Shown here: one piece after another, positions 22,340-30,596 of the stretch
Layout: the number at the start of each line of letters is the position of its first letter
How positions within the stretch are numbered: position 1 is the first letter of the stretch
Assembly (NCBI GenBank): GCA_016213775.1
Contig: JACQZR010000198.1
Coordinates: forward strand, 1-42,807
Reading direction: 5' to 3'
DNA length: 42,807 bases
Origin: Acidobacteriota bacterium
GTDB lineage: Bacteria > Acidobacteriota > Terriglobia > Bryobacterales > Bryobacteraceae
Translations under genes and position numbers: made by a program
The notes under the pieces: model-generated
What the model was told of the DNA's origin: nothing
Databases searched by the model: none
The model's input: only the letters and a program-made list of their open reading frames with translations

Positions 22340-22468
22340 ACGTTCTCCAGCACCGTTGACAGCGCGACCAGCCTGGCATCTTCAAATCCAGGGAATCCAC
22401 CAGGCTGCAACCTCGTCCGCGGTTTTCACACTTCTGGCCGCATTCTATCTGTGCGATCCTGGAGGCGT

Positions 22469-22711
22469 ATGGGCACAGGAAATGCCATTTCATTGCCTGA
22501 AGAACTCCTCACGGGCATACAGGATGCTGCGCAGGCGGAACACCGTACCGTCAATGATCTCGTGGCCGATGCGGTGCAACGCTATTTGGATGACCGCTCG
22601 TGGACCAGTCTGCTCGACTACGGCGCAGGACGCGCCCGTGCGCTTGGGATCAGCGAATCCGACATCGACCGGTTGATCGCCGAATCCCGGCAGGAACAGC
22701 TCCCCCGTTGA
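22469..22711 (+). CDS. Ribbon-helix-helix-type antitoxin
   Basis: The protein has 80 residues from the ATG at 22469 (GGAGG lies only 3 bases upstream; a GTG at 22451 is the outer alternative). The N-terminus ISLPEELLTGIQDAAQAEHR then TVNDLVADAVQRYL fits CopG/RHH DNA-binding proteins (beta strand, helix, turn, helix). The tail WTSLLDYGAGRARALGISES is typical of antitoxins paired with PIN toxins. Its stop overlaps the toxin start (TTGA). Confidence 0.8.
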   Translation: MGTGNAISLPEELLTGIQDAAQAEHRTVNDLVADAVQRYLDDRSWTSLLDYGAGRARALGISESDIDRLIAESRQEQLPR

Positions 22712-23121
22712 TCAAAGCCACCCTCGACACCAGCGTTTATGTCAGGGCATTCCACTTCGGCGGTCCGGCTGTGCGCATCCTGGGAGCAGCGAAGTCTGGA
22801 ACGATCCGCCTCGACATCTCCAGCGCGATCCTGGACGAGACTGCGCGGGTCTTGCGGGATAAGTTCCGCTGGGACGGTTACATGGTGCAACAGGCGAAAC
22901 AGAAGTTAGAGTCCATCGGCAACCTTGTCGTGCCTGTTTCCACACTGCATGTCGTTCGGGAGGATCCGGCGGATGACCGAATACTGGAATGCGCCGCGGC
23001 GGCAAATTCGGACTTCATCGTCTCCCAGGACAAAGACCTACTTCGATTGGGGCAGTTTGCTAACGCGCGGGTAGTTACGATTCGAGAGTTTCTGCAAGTG
23101 CTGCTGGCTGAACGGTACTGA
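22708..23121 (+). CDS. PIN-family toxin (COG1569-like)
   Basis: The protein has 137 residues, starting at a TTG at 22708 that overlaps the antitoxin stop by four bases. No ATG is available at this position, and the frame before it has no family similarity. TLDTSVYVRAFHF carries the first active-site Asp; SSAILDETARVL the Glu; EDPADDRILECAAAANSDFI and SQDKDLLRLG the remaining acids. This matches the PIN toxin family COG1569 along its whole length. An intact toxin-antitoxin pair inside the rearranged zone between the two sensor-kinase modules. Confidence 0.85.
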   Translation: MIKATLDTSVYVRAFHFGGPAVRILGAAKSGTIRLDISSAILDETARVLRDKFRWDGYMVQQAKQKLESIGNLVVPVSTLHVVREDPADDRILECAAAANSDFIVSQDKDLLRLGQFANARVVTIREFLQVLLAERY

Positions 23122-23157
23122 CGTTCCAAGCAGGCTTGGCAATCGAACCAACCTTAA

Positions 23158-23282
23158 ACCCCTACCTTCGCCCGGATTCTGAAACTCCTCGTACGGCGCC
23201 TTGAAATCCTCAATCCCGCCGCTTGAACAATTCCAGATCCGCGTCGCCACTTCATCAATTACGTCATGCTCGTGGGTCACCT
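23158..23282 (-). pseudogene. Fragment of an ABC-F ATPase gene
   Basis: The minus frame reads VTHEHDVIDEVATRIWNCSS then GGIEDFKAPYEEF. It resembles the H-loop and following strand of ABC-F proteins (VSHDxxFLDxVATRIxxxxxGxxxxFxGxYxEF). The Walker motifs and the rest are missing on both sides. A remnant, placed just upstream of kinase 2 in opposite orientation. Confidence 0.5.
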
Positions 23283-23328
23283 GGCGTCGTTCCTTCGATC
23301 CCTCACCAATCGTCGCTGAATGGCCGTC

Positions 23329-23356
23329 CTTCATCATCTCTTCACAAATCCTTCAC
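23329..23356 (+). promoter_or_regulatory. Triple CTTCAC-type repeat at 11-bp period upstream of kinase 2
   Basis: CTTCAT at 23329, CTTCAC at 23340 and CTTCAC at 23351 follow one another every 11 bp, ending 24 bases before the kinase start. Three tandem half-sites on one helix face are typical of OmpR/PhoB-family operators, and the operon encodes such a regulator (25182). The array is exactly kept in the relic at 21482-21509. Confidence 0.6.
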
Positions 23357-23380
23357 CGTTCGCTCATTGCGAAAACGGCC

Positions 23381-25204
23381 ATGGGAAGATACAGTGTCCG
23401 GGAGAGTGCGATCTTGAAGCCCGAGCGGAAATTGTTGGCAGTGTTTCTCGGCGTGGCCCTGGCGCCGGCTTCCCTTGCCGCCTGGCTGGCGTTGAGACTG
23501 TTCCAACAGGATGTGGCAATGGAGACGGAGCGTCTGCGCGAGCTCCGCGATCGCTACGCCGATCAGGCTGTGCAATCGTTGTCAAGAAGACTCGCCGAAT
23601 GGGAGGACACCGCGCGCAAACTACCTCCTGGCAGCGTTCATGCTGCCGGGGCCACGCTAGCCTACCTGCATCGTCAACTGCCGGAAGCACCCCAATCACT
23701 CTTTGCGGAAGGTGAAGAGGGGGAATTCCGGGCCGGCAAATCAGAGGAAGCCATCGCCATCTACCGGCCCATGACGAAATCGCCCACTCCAGAGACTCGT
23801 GCGGGAGCATGGTTGCGGCTCGGCAGAGTGCTGAGACGAACGGGCAGGCACGCCGAGGCAATCCAAGCCTTCCGCCAGCTTTCATTGGTTCCCAACGTGT
23901 CCGTCGAAGGGGCGCCCGCCTCTGCCGCGGGTCGATGGGCCATCTGCTCGCTGTTGGAAAAATCCGGCGCAACCAGCGAACTCCTCAAGGCGGCCAAAGA
24001 GCTCCGCGATCTGCTCGATTCCGCCCCTCTTCCGGCCAGCCGCGCCGTTTATGAAACCTACGCCGAAGACGCCGCCCGGTGGAGTGCAACAGCAAGGCCG
24101 GTGCTGCGCGAGGCCCTCGCCGATGCGGCTGCCGCCAAACCTGCTGGACGCGGCTCAGCAGTGTTTCGACAACACCTCATCACCTGGCTGTGCGTCGACA
24201 ACCGCACGGTCCTGTTGCCTGAGGAGGCGATTGCCGCACTCCTTCCACGGAACCCGGTCCGTATCCGTTTCGCGGCCAACCCCGCGTCCGATGAGTTGGT
24301 GCGCCGCCCGGCCGATACCGGTTTGCCGTGGCCCATCGCGGTCTCCCTTGCCAATCCAGATGAAGTCAAGGAGGCGTTCTCTCAAAGGCGGAGTTTATTG
24401 CTCGCCTTGATGGCCGTAATGGGCCTGCTGATGCTCGCCGGTGGATACCTGGCCTGGCGTCTCATCCGCCGCGAATTGGCTCTTGGCCAAATGCAGGCGG
24501 ATCTGGTTGCCGCGGTGTCCCATGAATTCCGGACTCCCCTCACCGCCATGCGTCAGGCATCCACAGCCCTCAGGGAAGGCCGTGTGGTGGATGAGTCCAC
24601 CAGGCAAGCCTTCTACCACGCACTGTCCCGCGCCACCGAACGGTTGCACCGGCTGGTGGAGGCACTCCTCGATTTCCGCCGCATGGATGCGGAGGCCATG
24701 ACGTACAACCTGCAACCGTCCGATCTGTCTGCGCTGGTGGAGGAAGTGACTCGCGAATTTGCTCCTGAAGCCGCTGACCAGGGTATCCACGTCCATGCGG
24801 AGTTGCCGGACCACCCCGTACCGGTAGAAGCGGACACGGAAGCTTTAGCGCGTGCCCTTTGGAACCTTCTCGATAACGCCGTCAAGTACAGGGGAGAGAG
24901 CCGGGAGGTCAAAGTGAGTGTCAGCCGTAATGGTTCGGCCGCCTGTCTGCGGGTGGCTGACAAAGGTATCGGAATACCCGAGTCCGAACAGCGCGAGGTT
25001 TTTCGAAAGTTCTATCGCGGTGAGGCCTCGCGCCGCAACCACATTCGCGGCACCGGCATCGGGCTGGCGATGGTCGCCCATATCGTGCGGGGTCATGGGG
25101 GACAAATCTTGCTCGACAGCCGGCCCGGTGAGGGAACCACCTTTACGATTCGAATCCCGCTGAGCAAGGGAGAGGAGTCCAATGGCGCGCATTCTGGTCG
25201 TTGA
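23381..25204 (+). CDS. Sensor histidine kinase 2 with TPR-like ectodomain
   Basis: The protein has 607 residues from the ATG at 23381; a TTG at 23414, after GGGAGAG, is an alternative. The frame opens earlier, but that part crosses the ABC-F relic and the operator. Helix 1 at about 17-40, helix 2 at about 338-361. The periplasmic region contains a TPR-like unit (about 116-168: FRAGKSEEAIAIYRPM, then AWLRLGRVLRRTGRHAEAIQAFRQL). HisKA His381 is in AAVSHEFRTPLTAM; HATPase has LWNLLDNAVKY, VADKGIGIPESE and GTGIGLAMVAHIVRGHGG. It overlaps the regulator by 23 bases. First gene of an operon of kinase, regulator, propeller protein and peroxidase. Confidence 0.93.
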   Translation: MGRYSVRESAILKPERKLLAVFLGVALAPASLAAWLALRLFQQDVAMETERLRELRDRYADQAVQSLSRRLAEWEDTARKLPPGSVHAAGATLAYLHRQLPEAPQSLFAEGEEGEFRAGKSEEAIAIYRPMTKSPTPETRAGAWLRLGRVLRRTGRHAEAIQAFRQLSLVPNVSVEGAPASAAGRWAICSLLEKSGATSELLKAAKELRDLLDSAPLPASRAVYETYAEDAARWSATARPVLREALADAAAAKPAGRGSAVFRQHLITWLCVDNRTVLLPEEAIAALLPRNPVRIRFAANPASDELVRRPADTGLPWPIAVSLANPDEVKEAFSQRRSLLLALMAVMGLLMLAGGYLAWRLIRRELALGQMQADLVAAVSHEFRTPLTAMRQASTALREGRVVDESTRQAFYHALSRATERLHRLVEALLDFRRMDAEAMTYNLQPSDLSALVEEVTREFAPEAADQGIHVHAELPDHPVPVEADTEALARALWNLLDNAVKYRGESREVKVSVSRNGSAACLRVADKGIGIPESEQREVFRKFYRGEASRRNHIRGTGIGLAMVAHIVRGHGGQILLDSRPGEGTTFTIRIPLSKGEESNGAHSGR

Positions 25205-25856
25205 AGACGAACCCGACATAGCCATGATGCTGTCTGTAGACCTTCGACTGGAAGGACATGATGTCGAAACCGTGGCGGATGGTCATGCCGCGCTGCAACG
25301 TGGGCTCGAAAGCGGTTGGGATCTCATCGTTCTGGACGTCATGCTTCCTGGCAAGGACGGGTTCGACGTTTGCCGCGAGTTGCGGAAAGCCGGCACGCGA
25401 ACGCCTGTCATCCTCCTGACCGCGCGGACGCATGAGGCAGAGAAGATCATGGGGCTCGACCTCGGGGCGGATGACTACATAACCAAGCCTTTCAATCCCC
25501 GCGAGCTTCGCGCCCGCATCCGCGCCGTGCTCCGTAGAACCAGCACCGATCTCGGCGAGATCGTGCGTTTCGGCGATGTGGAGATCCTCCAGGCTCGCGG
25601 CGAGGTGAGGGCCAAGGGCAGGCCCGTCGAATTGACTCCTGTTGAGTTCCGGCTCCTGCTGGCCCTGGCTCGCAACTCAGGCCGTGTGCTCAGCCGCGAT
25701 CGCATCATCGATCTCGCCTGGGGGCCTGAAACCTACATTACCGAACGGGCCGTCGACGCGCACATTGTCAACCTGAGAAGGAAGATTGAGCCTGACGCTG
25801 CCGCCCCCCGTCACATCATCAGCGTCCGTGGAATGGGGTATAGATTCGATGAGTAA
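25182..25856 (+). CDS. OmpR/PhoB-family response regulator 2
   Basis: A 224-residue regulator: receiver with VEDEPD, phospho-acceptor Asp52 in VLDVMLPGKDG, LLTARTHEAEK and YITKPFNPRELRARI; winged helix with TPVEFRLLLALARNSGRVLS, VDAHIVNLRRKIEP and GMGYRF. The Shine-Dalgarno GAGAGGAG lies inside the end of the kinase gene, and the start overlaps it by 23 bases. Very close to regulator 1 in sequence (VMLPGKDGF, RNSGRVL), but the recognition helix region differs (ITERAVDAHIVNLRR versus VTDRVVDNQVTNLRK). This fits the different hexamers upstream of the two kinases. Confidence 0.96.
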   Translation: MARILVVEDEPDIAMMLSVDLRLEGHDVETVADGHAALQRGLESGWDLIVLDVMLPGKDGFDVCRELRKAGTRTPVILLTARTHEAEKIMGLDLGADDYITKPFNPRELRARIRAVLRRTSTDLGEIVRFGDVEILQARGEVRAKGRPVELTPVEFRLLLALARNSGRVLSRDRIIDLAWGPETYITERAVDAHIVNLRRKIEPDAAAPRHIISVRGMGYRFDE

Positions 25857-25937
25857 TGCTTCATCGTTTCTTCACGGGACGCTCGACAGGCTTTCGCAGT
25901 GGATTCGTACTCTCGGTAACGGGAGGTTACACAACTC

Positions 25938-28010
25938 ATGAGAATGCTGATTCTGATTCTCGCGGCCGCCGCCGCGATTGCCGCGCAGAACGAGACGGAC
26001 ATTGCGCTCCAACGCGCCATCCGCAAGGAAACCATTGAAGGCGACCTGAAGGGCGCCATTGAAGAGTACCGCAAGATCTCGCAGTCCACCGATCGCGGAC
26101 TTGCCGCGAAGGCGCTCATTCGTATGGCAGACTGCTATCGCAAACTGGGCGACGTGGAGGCTGAGAAGATCTACGAGCGGGTGGTACGCGACTACGCCGA
26201 TCAGAAAGAAGCGGTCGCGATCGCACGGGCTCGTGTGGGGGTTCCAGCATCGCCAGGTTCCGGCATCAGAACACGGCGGGTCTGGACCTTGCCCCCAATG
26301 ACCGAGAACTTCGGAGGCGTGTCATCGGATGGTAGATACCTTCCGTATGTGAATTGGGTCCAAAGTGGTGACTTGTACATGCGAGATCTGGTCGCGGGCA
26401 GCGACCGCCGCCTGACTAACACAGGAACGGTCAGGCCTGGCGTCAAGAAATCGCAGGAGGAGAGGGCAGAGGAATGGGCATTCTCCCGGGATGGAAAGCA
26501 GTTAGCCTATGCGTGGCTTCGAAATGAAATATACGAACTTCGCCTGATCGATCTCCAAGGTAATGGCGTTCCGCAACCTCGACAACTCGTACGCAGCGAG
26601 GACATTAGCTGGATTGGACCGTACGATTGGTCTCCCGACGGCAAGACCATCGCCGTGGGCATCGAACGTAAGGACAAGAGTGCGCAAATCGGACTGGTAT
26701 CCGTTGCCGATGGCTCGCTACGCATTCTCAAAACAATTGTTTGGCGTGGCGCTCATGCCATGTTTTTCTCGCGTGACGGACAGTTCCTGGCCTATGATCT
26801 CCCTTCCGCGGAAACCACTGAAGAGCGGGACGTGTTTCTTCTGGCCGTCGACGGGAGCCGCGAGGCCATATTGGTCAAACATCCCAGCCAGGATGCGCTA
26901 CTCGGCTGGTCACCCGATGGGTCTCATTTGCTCTTTTCCAGCGATCGCACTGGCCGGCCGGGTTTGTGGGCCCTGCCCGTTGCTCGCGGTAAAGCGCAGG
27001 GACCTCCAGTCCTCCTGCGGAGCGATCTCTCAGCCGACAAGACGATGGGAATCACTGCAACAGGCGCTCTCCGTTACTCCACATCGGAGGTTTCCCTGGC
27101 GGACATTCAGTCCGCAACCTTCGACCTGAACAAAGGTGAGTTCCTCTCCACTCCCATCCAGGCAATCAATACATTTGTGGGGAGCAACGTGGCTCCCGAT
27201 TGGTCCCCTGACGGCAAGACCATGTCCTACGCATCGCGGCGCAGTTCCGTTGGTTCACACTACTTCGTCCTCGGATTTCGATCCCTGGAATCGGGACACA
27301 CCCGCGAAGTGCTCCCTTCCCCCAACTTCCAATACCTCTGGTCCCTTCGATGGCAGCCGGATGGAACGTCTTTGATTGCTTCCGGGCGTGATCACAAGGG
27401 ACGGAACGGAGTCTTTCGTGTGAATGCGAAAACCGGCGAGACCTCCATTGTGGTGGAGGCGGATGGGGTGAATTTTGCGGTTGTCTCCTCCGACGGCAAG
27501 ATGCTCTACTACTCCACAAAGAGGTCAGATAATGAAGTGCTCGTCAAACGAGATCTGGCCTCTGGCGAAGAGACCGAACTCCTTCGTCAGTCAAAGGTGT
27601 TGGCCATCAACCTCTCACCGGACGGGCGCTATATCGTAACCGCCAACAGGAATGCTCTCGGCATGTTCCTTGCCATGCAACTGGTGCCGGTCACCGGAGG
27701 TGAGCCCAGGGTCCTCCTCGACCCCAAGCACGAAGCATTCGGGCCTTTACTTGTGTGGGCTCCGGATAGCCGTTGGTTCATCACGAGAGGAATGAAGCGA
27801 ACGAGCGACGGCAAGGCGGAACTATGGCGCGTCCCGATTGATGGGGGGCAACCTGTGAAGCTGGCAGGCTCTGTCGACTTCATGGCGCAAGGAACCTTCG
27901 CACTCCATCCGGACGGGCGCCAGGTCCTTTTTCAAGTAAAGGTGGAACGCCGGCCGCAAGAAGTTTGGGTTCTCGAAAACTTCCTTCCGGTCCTCAGTGA
28001 AAGCAAATAA
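25938..28010 (+). CDS. Secreted TPR plus TolB-like beta-propeller protein 2
   Basis: The protein has 690 residues. Signal peptide (MRMLILILAAAAAIAAQ), then a TPR-like unit at about 30-90 (ETIEGDLKGAIEEYRKISQS, then ALIRMADCYRKLGDVEAEKIYERVV), nearly the same as in the protein at 19416. A PD40-type propeller follows with SSDGRYLPYV, SPDGKTIAVG, SPDGSHLLFSS, SPDGKTMSYAS and SPDGRYIVTA. Probably periplasmic. Its stop overlaps the peroxidase start (TAATG), so the two are made in coupled amounts and may act together. Confidence 0.9.
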   Translation: MRMLILILAAAAAIAAQNETDIALQRAIRKETIEGDLKGAIEEYRKISQSTDRGLAAKALIRMADCYRKLGDVEAEKIYERVVRDYADQKEAVAIARARVGVPASPGSGIRTRRVWTLPPMTENFGGVSSDGRYLPYVNWVQSGDLYMRDLVAGSDRRLTNTGTVRPGVKKSQEERAEEWAFSRDGKQLAYAWLRNEIYELRLIDLQGNGVPQPRQLVRSEDISWIGPYDWSPDGKTIAVGIERKDKSAQIGLVSVADGSLRILKTIVWRGAHAMFFSRDGQFLAYDLPSAETTEERDVFLLAVDGSREAILVKHPSQDALLGWSPDGSHLLFSSDRTGRPGLWALPVARGKAQGPPVLLRSDLSADKTMGITATGALRYSTSEVSLADIQSATFDLNKGEFLSTPIQAINTFVGSNVAPDWSPDGKTMSYASRRSSVGSHYFVLGFRSLESGHTREVLPSPNFQYLWSLRWQPDGTSLIASGRDHKGRNGVFRVNAKTGETSIVVEADGVNFAVVSSDGKMLYYSTKRSDNEVLVKRDLASGEETELLRQSKVLAINLSPDGRYIVTANRNALGMFLAMQLVPVTGGEPRVLLDPKHEAFGPLLVWAPDSRWFITRGMKRTSDGKAELWRVPIDGGQPVKLAGSVDFMAQGTFALHPDGRQVLFQVKVERRPQEVWVLENFLPVLSESK

Positions 28011-28855
28011 TGCTTCTCGCTGCCGTAATTGCCATTCCTCTGGGGCTGGACCTCTACCTCCCGGCCCCGGAGGACAATCCGCTCACCACGCAGAAGATCG
28101 AACTGGGGCGGCGTCTCTTCTTTGACCGCCGCCTCTCCCGCGACCAGACCATCTCGTGCGCTACCTGCCACGATCCAGTCCGCGCTTTCTCCGATGGCCG
28201 CGCCGTGGCTGCCGGCGTCTTCGGACGCATTGGCCGCCGCAATTCGCCCGCATTGATCAATCGAGGCTATGGCCGCGCCTTCTTCTGGGATGGCCACGTG
28301 AAGACTCTCGAAGAGCAGGTCCTCCAACCGATTCAGGATCCCAACGAAATGGATCTCACTCTCGCCGAGGCCTCCACGCGAACCGGGCTGTCCATCGCAG
28401 AAATCTCCCACGCGCTCGCCAGCTTCGTCCGTTCCATCCTCTCCGGCGACTCGTCCTACGACCGCTTCCTCAACGGCGACCGTGCCGCGCTCAACGCGGA
28501 GCAGCAGTTGGGCCTGCAGGTCTTCCGCGGCAAGGGCAATTGCACGTCGTGCCACGTCGGTCCCAACTTCACCGACGAGCAATTGCACAACACCGGAGTC
28601 GCTTGGCGTGACGGCAAACTCGCCGACCTGGGCGCGGGAAAAGGCAACTTCAAAACGCCTACATTGCGCGAAGTCTCCCGTACAGCGCCCTACATGTACG
28701 ACGGCAGTCTCGCCACCCTTGAGGACGTGATCGAGTTCTACGACAAAGGCGGCCGCGCGAATCCCAACCTCGATTCGGAAATCCACTCGCTGCGATTGGC
28801 GGCCAATGAGAAGCGTGCACTGGCGGCGTTCCTTCGATCACTCACCAGATTCTAA
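28010..28855 (+). CDS. Di-heme cytochrome c peroxidase / MauG family protein
   Basis: A 281-residue periplasmic protein with an N-terminal hydrophobic stretch (MLLAAVIAIPLGLDLYL). Two heme c sites are visible: CATCH (50-54) and CTSCH (178-182), with RNSPALINRGY between and MYDGSLATLEDVIEFYDKGG near the end, which is characteristic of bacterial cytochrome c peroxidases and MauG. It is somewhat shorter than the usual 320-350 residues. Such enzymes reduce hydrogen peroxide or oxidise protein side chains. It starts one base inside the stop of the propeller gene and is the last gene of the kinase 2 operon. A 160-bp fragment is duplicated at 21978-22137. Confidence 0.93.
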   Translation: MLLAAVIAIPLGLDLYLPAPEDNPLTTQKIELGRRLFFDRRLSRDQTISCATCHDPVRAFSDGRAVAAGVFGRIGRRNSPALINRGYGRAFFWDGHVKTLEEQVLQPIQDPNEMDLTLAEASTRTGLSIAEISHALASFVRSILSGDSSYDRFLNGDRAALNAEQQLGLQVFRGKGNCTSCHVGPNFTDEQLHNTGVAWRDGKLADLGAGKGNFKTPTLREVSRTAPYMYDGSLATLEDVIEFYDKGGRANPNLDSEIHSLRLAANEKRALAAFLRSLTRF

Positions 28856-29071
28856 CCAAAGATTGCAGGAGGAGGGCAGATCCGGTCCGGGGTTCAATTC
28901 TGTCTCCGGGACCCAGCGAAGAGGCAGTGGCCTTCAGTTCCGCGCGATGCTTTCCTGTTCCAGGGCGCGGGCTGACAGACTGTGGCTGTGATTCCATCCA
29001 AGGAACTGGTGGTGGGGTGCCTAGGCGAAATCCCGAGGCCAGGTTTGAATCTCGCAGTGTTTCTGGTGGAA

Positions 29072-30199
29072 TTACAGGAAGAACAACGCCGGATGTTCGT
29101 GACCCGTCGCGTGGGTCACGATCCGGTCATACACCCGGGCCCCGGAATCGCCATTCGTGAACACGAATAGCGCACTGCTGGTGGCCTGCTCCAGCAGCAC
29201 GAAATTCTTGTATCCCCCGTTATCGCCCCATTGCCACAAATAGGTCCGGCCGGCGGCGCGCTCCACGGCCCAACCCAGCCCCCATCCGAGAAAATCGTTG
29301 ATGGAGACCTGCTGCTTGCCGATCTCGGGATTCTTCATCGCCGCCGCAAGAAACCGCGAGTAATCCTCCGCGGAGGTTACCATGGTCGCCGCCCCATTCG
29401 GCGACATCCCGTTCGGCAGCACGGGGTCACCGGCCTGGCGTGCCGGGGCAGAGTAGTCGGCGTAGCGCAAATCCTCAACGGGCTTGCCGACCTTTGCCGC
29501 AAACGAGCGCATGGCGCGTCCGGCATTCTCCCATCCTTTGCGAAGCTGGCCCCTGCGGTCGTGCGGTGCGGCGGTTTTGGATACCAGATCCGGATCAGCA
29601 GTCAACATCGACGACGCCATCCCAAAAGGCTCAAACACCAGATTGCGCATCAGCCGCGCAAATCCCAGCCCTGTCACCTGCTCCATCACGCGCTGGAGAT
29701 AGAAATACCCCTCGCCTGAATAACGGTACTTGGTGCCGGGCGCGAACTCCGGTACCAGATCGGGCACGGGCTTCCCGCGCTCCGCAAACCGCCAGTTCGG
29801 AAATCCCGACGAATGGCTCAGCACATGATTTGCCGTGACCGTGCGCGCCATCGCGTTCGGCAAATCGTCCACATACTCCACCAACGGCTTAGCGAAATCG
29901 AGCTTCCCTTGCGCCCGCAACGCAAACGCCGCAAACGCGGTTACCTGCTTGGTGAGGCTCGCCGCCTGAAACAGAGTGGACGCTGTCACGGGCGACTTTG
30001 CCTCAGCCGTGAGAAAGCCCAGTGGCATGATCCACGCCGGCTTGCCTTCCGACAACGAACCAATCACTGCCCCGGGCACGGACGCCATCTTCATGACGGC
30101 AGTGAGCTCGTTCAAATACGCCGCGGGAGGCCCCGACTTCCACTTCGGGCTGAGGAATCGCGTGGAGAACGCTTGCGCGAGAAAACTACGACGATACAT
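29072..30199 (-). CDS. Beta-lactamase-fold serine hydrolase (class C / S12 type)
   Basis: The protein has 375 residues from the ATG at 30199 (MYRRSFLAQAFSTRFL); the frame runs further upstream to 30685, but that part lies in the neighbouring gene on the other strand. Catalytic SxxK is SLTK (81-84) in FQAASLTKQV; the second motif is YSGEGY (Tyr-Ser-Gly in place of Tyr-x-Asn), with LSHSSGF before it. The third motif may be in WGDNGGYKNF. It looks like an esterase or D-aminopeptidase-like member and not a resistance lactamase. It ends convergent to the peroxidase, and the 216-bp gap between (28856-29071) shows no gene. Confidence 0.88.
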   Translation of the reverse strand: MYRRSFLAQAFSTRFLSPKWKSGPPAAYLNELTAVMKMASVPGAVIGSLSEGKPAWIMPLGFLTAEAKSPVTASTLFQAASLTKQVTAFAAFALRAQGKLDFAKPLVEYVDDLPNAMARTVTANHVLSHSSGFPNWRFAERGKPVPDLVPEFAPGTKYRYSGEGYFYLQRVMEQVTGLGFARLMRNLVFEPFGMASSMLTADPDLVSKTAAPHDRRGQLRKGWENAGRAMRSFAAKVGKPVEDLRYADYSAPARQAGDPVLPNGMSPNGAATMVTSAEDYSRFLAAAMKNPEIGKQQVSINDFLGWGLGWAVERAAGRTYLWQWGDNGGYKNFVLLEQATSSALFVFTNGDSGARVYDRIVTHATGHEHPALFFL

Positions 30200-30293
30200 G
30201 AGATGCAATACGGTTCCAAGACGAAAATGTTTCTTTGTAAGCAAACTTCGTTTTCGCACGTAACCTTTGGCCTCGCCGGTCGTAGAAGCCTTC

Positions 30294-30587
30294 ATGAGGC
30301 GAACACTCATCCTTCTGTTCACCGCGGCAGCTCTGTTGACGCAGAGCCTCCCTGCCCTGGCCGCCCACGACAAAGAGACTCGTAAAGAGCTCAGGGACAG
30401 CGAAAGGGCGCGCCGCAAACAAGTGTCGGAGGAGCGCAAGGCAAACAAACGGGTCCAAGATACCAGGCTGAAGGAAAGACGACTCGCCGCTAAGGCACGC
30501 GCGAAAGAACGGCAAGAGAGGCGCATCAAGCACCAGGAAAAGGGCTTCAAGGAGTTCAAGTGGAAGCAGAAGCCCAAGTTCGTTTGA
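30294..30587 (+). CDS. Small secreted highly basic protein
   Basis: The protein has 97 residues from the ATG at 30294 (signal peptide MRRTLILLFTAAALLTQSLPALA); the frame opens at 30267. The mature part is almost entirely Lys, Arg, Glu and Ala in helical pattern (KELRDSERARRKQVSEERKA) and ends in FKEFKWKQKPKFV, predicting one long charged coiled coil. No family recognised. It might bind nucleic acid, polysaccharide or the envelope, but nothing in the sequence decides this. It ends 9 bases from the convergent selD. Confidence 0.7.
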   Translation: MRRTLILLFTAAALLTQSLPALAAHDKETRKELRDSERARRKQVSEERKANKRVQDTRLKERRLAAKARAKERQERRIKHQEKGFKEFKWKQKPKFV

Positions 30588-30596
30588 TGGAATTGG

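Noticed and set aside
28856-29071. Short plus-strand frames between the peroxidase and the serine hydrolase
   Set aside because: They have no Shine-Dalgarno, no family similarity and run into the convergent gene; the gap is taken as non-coding.
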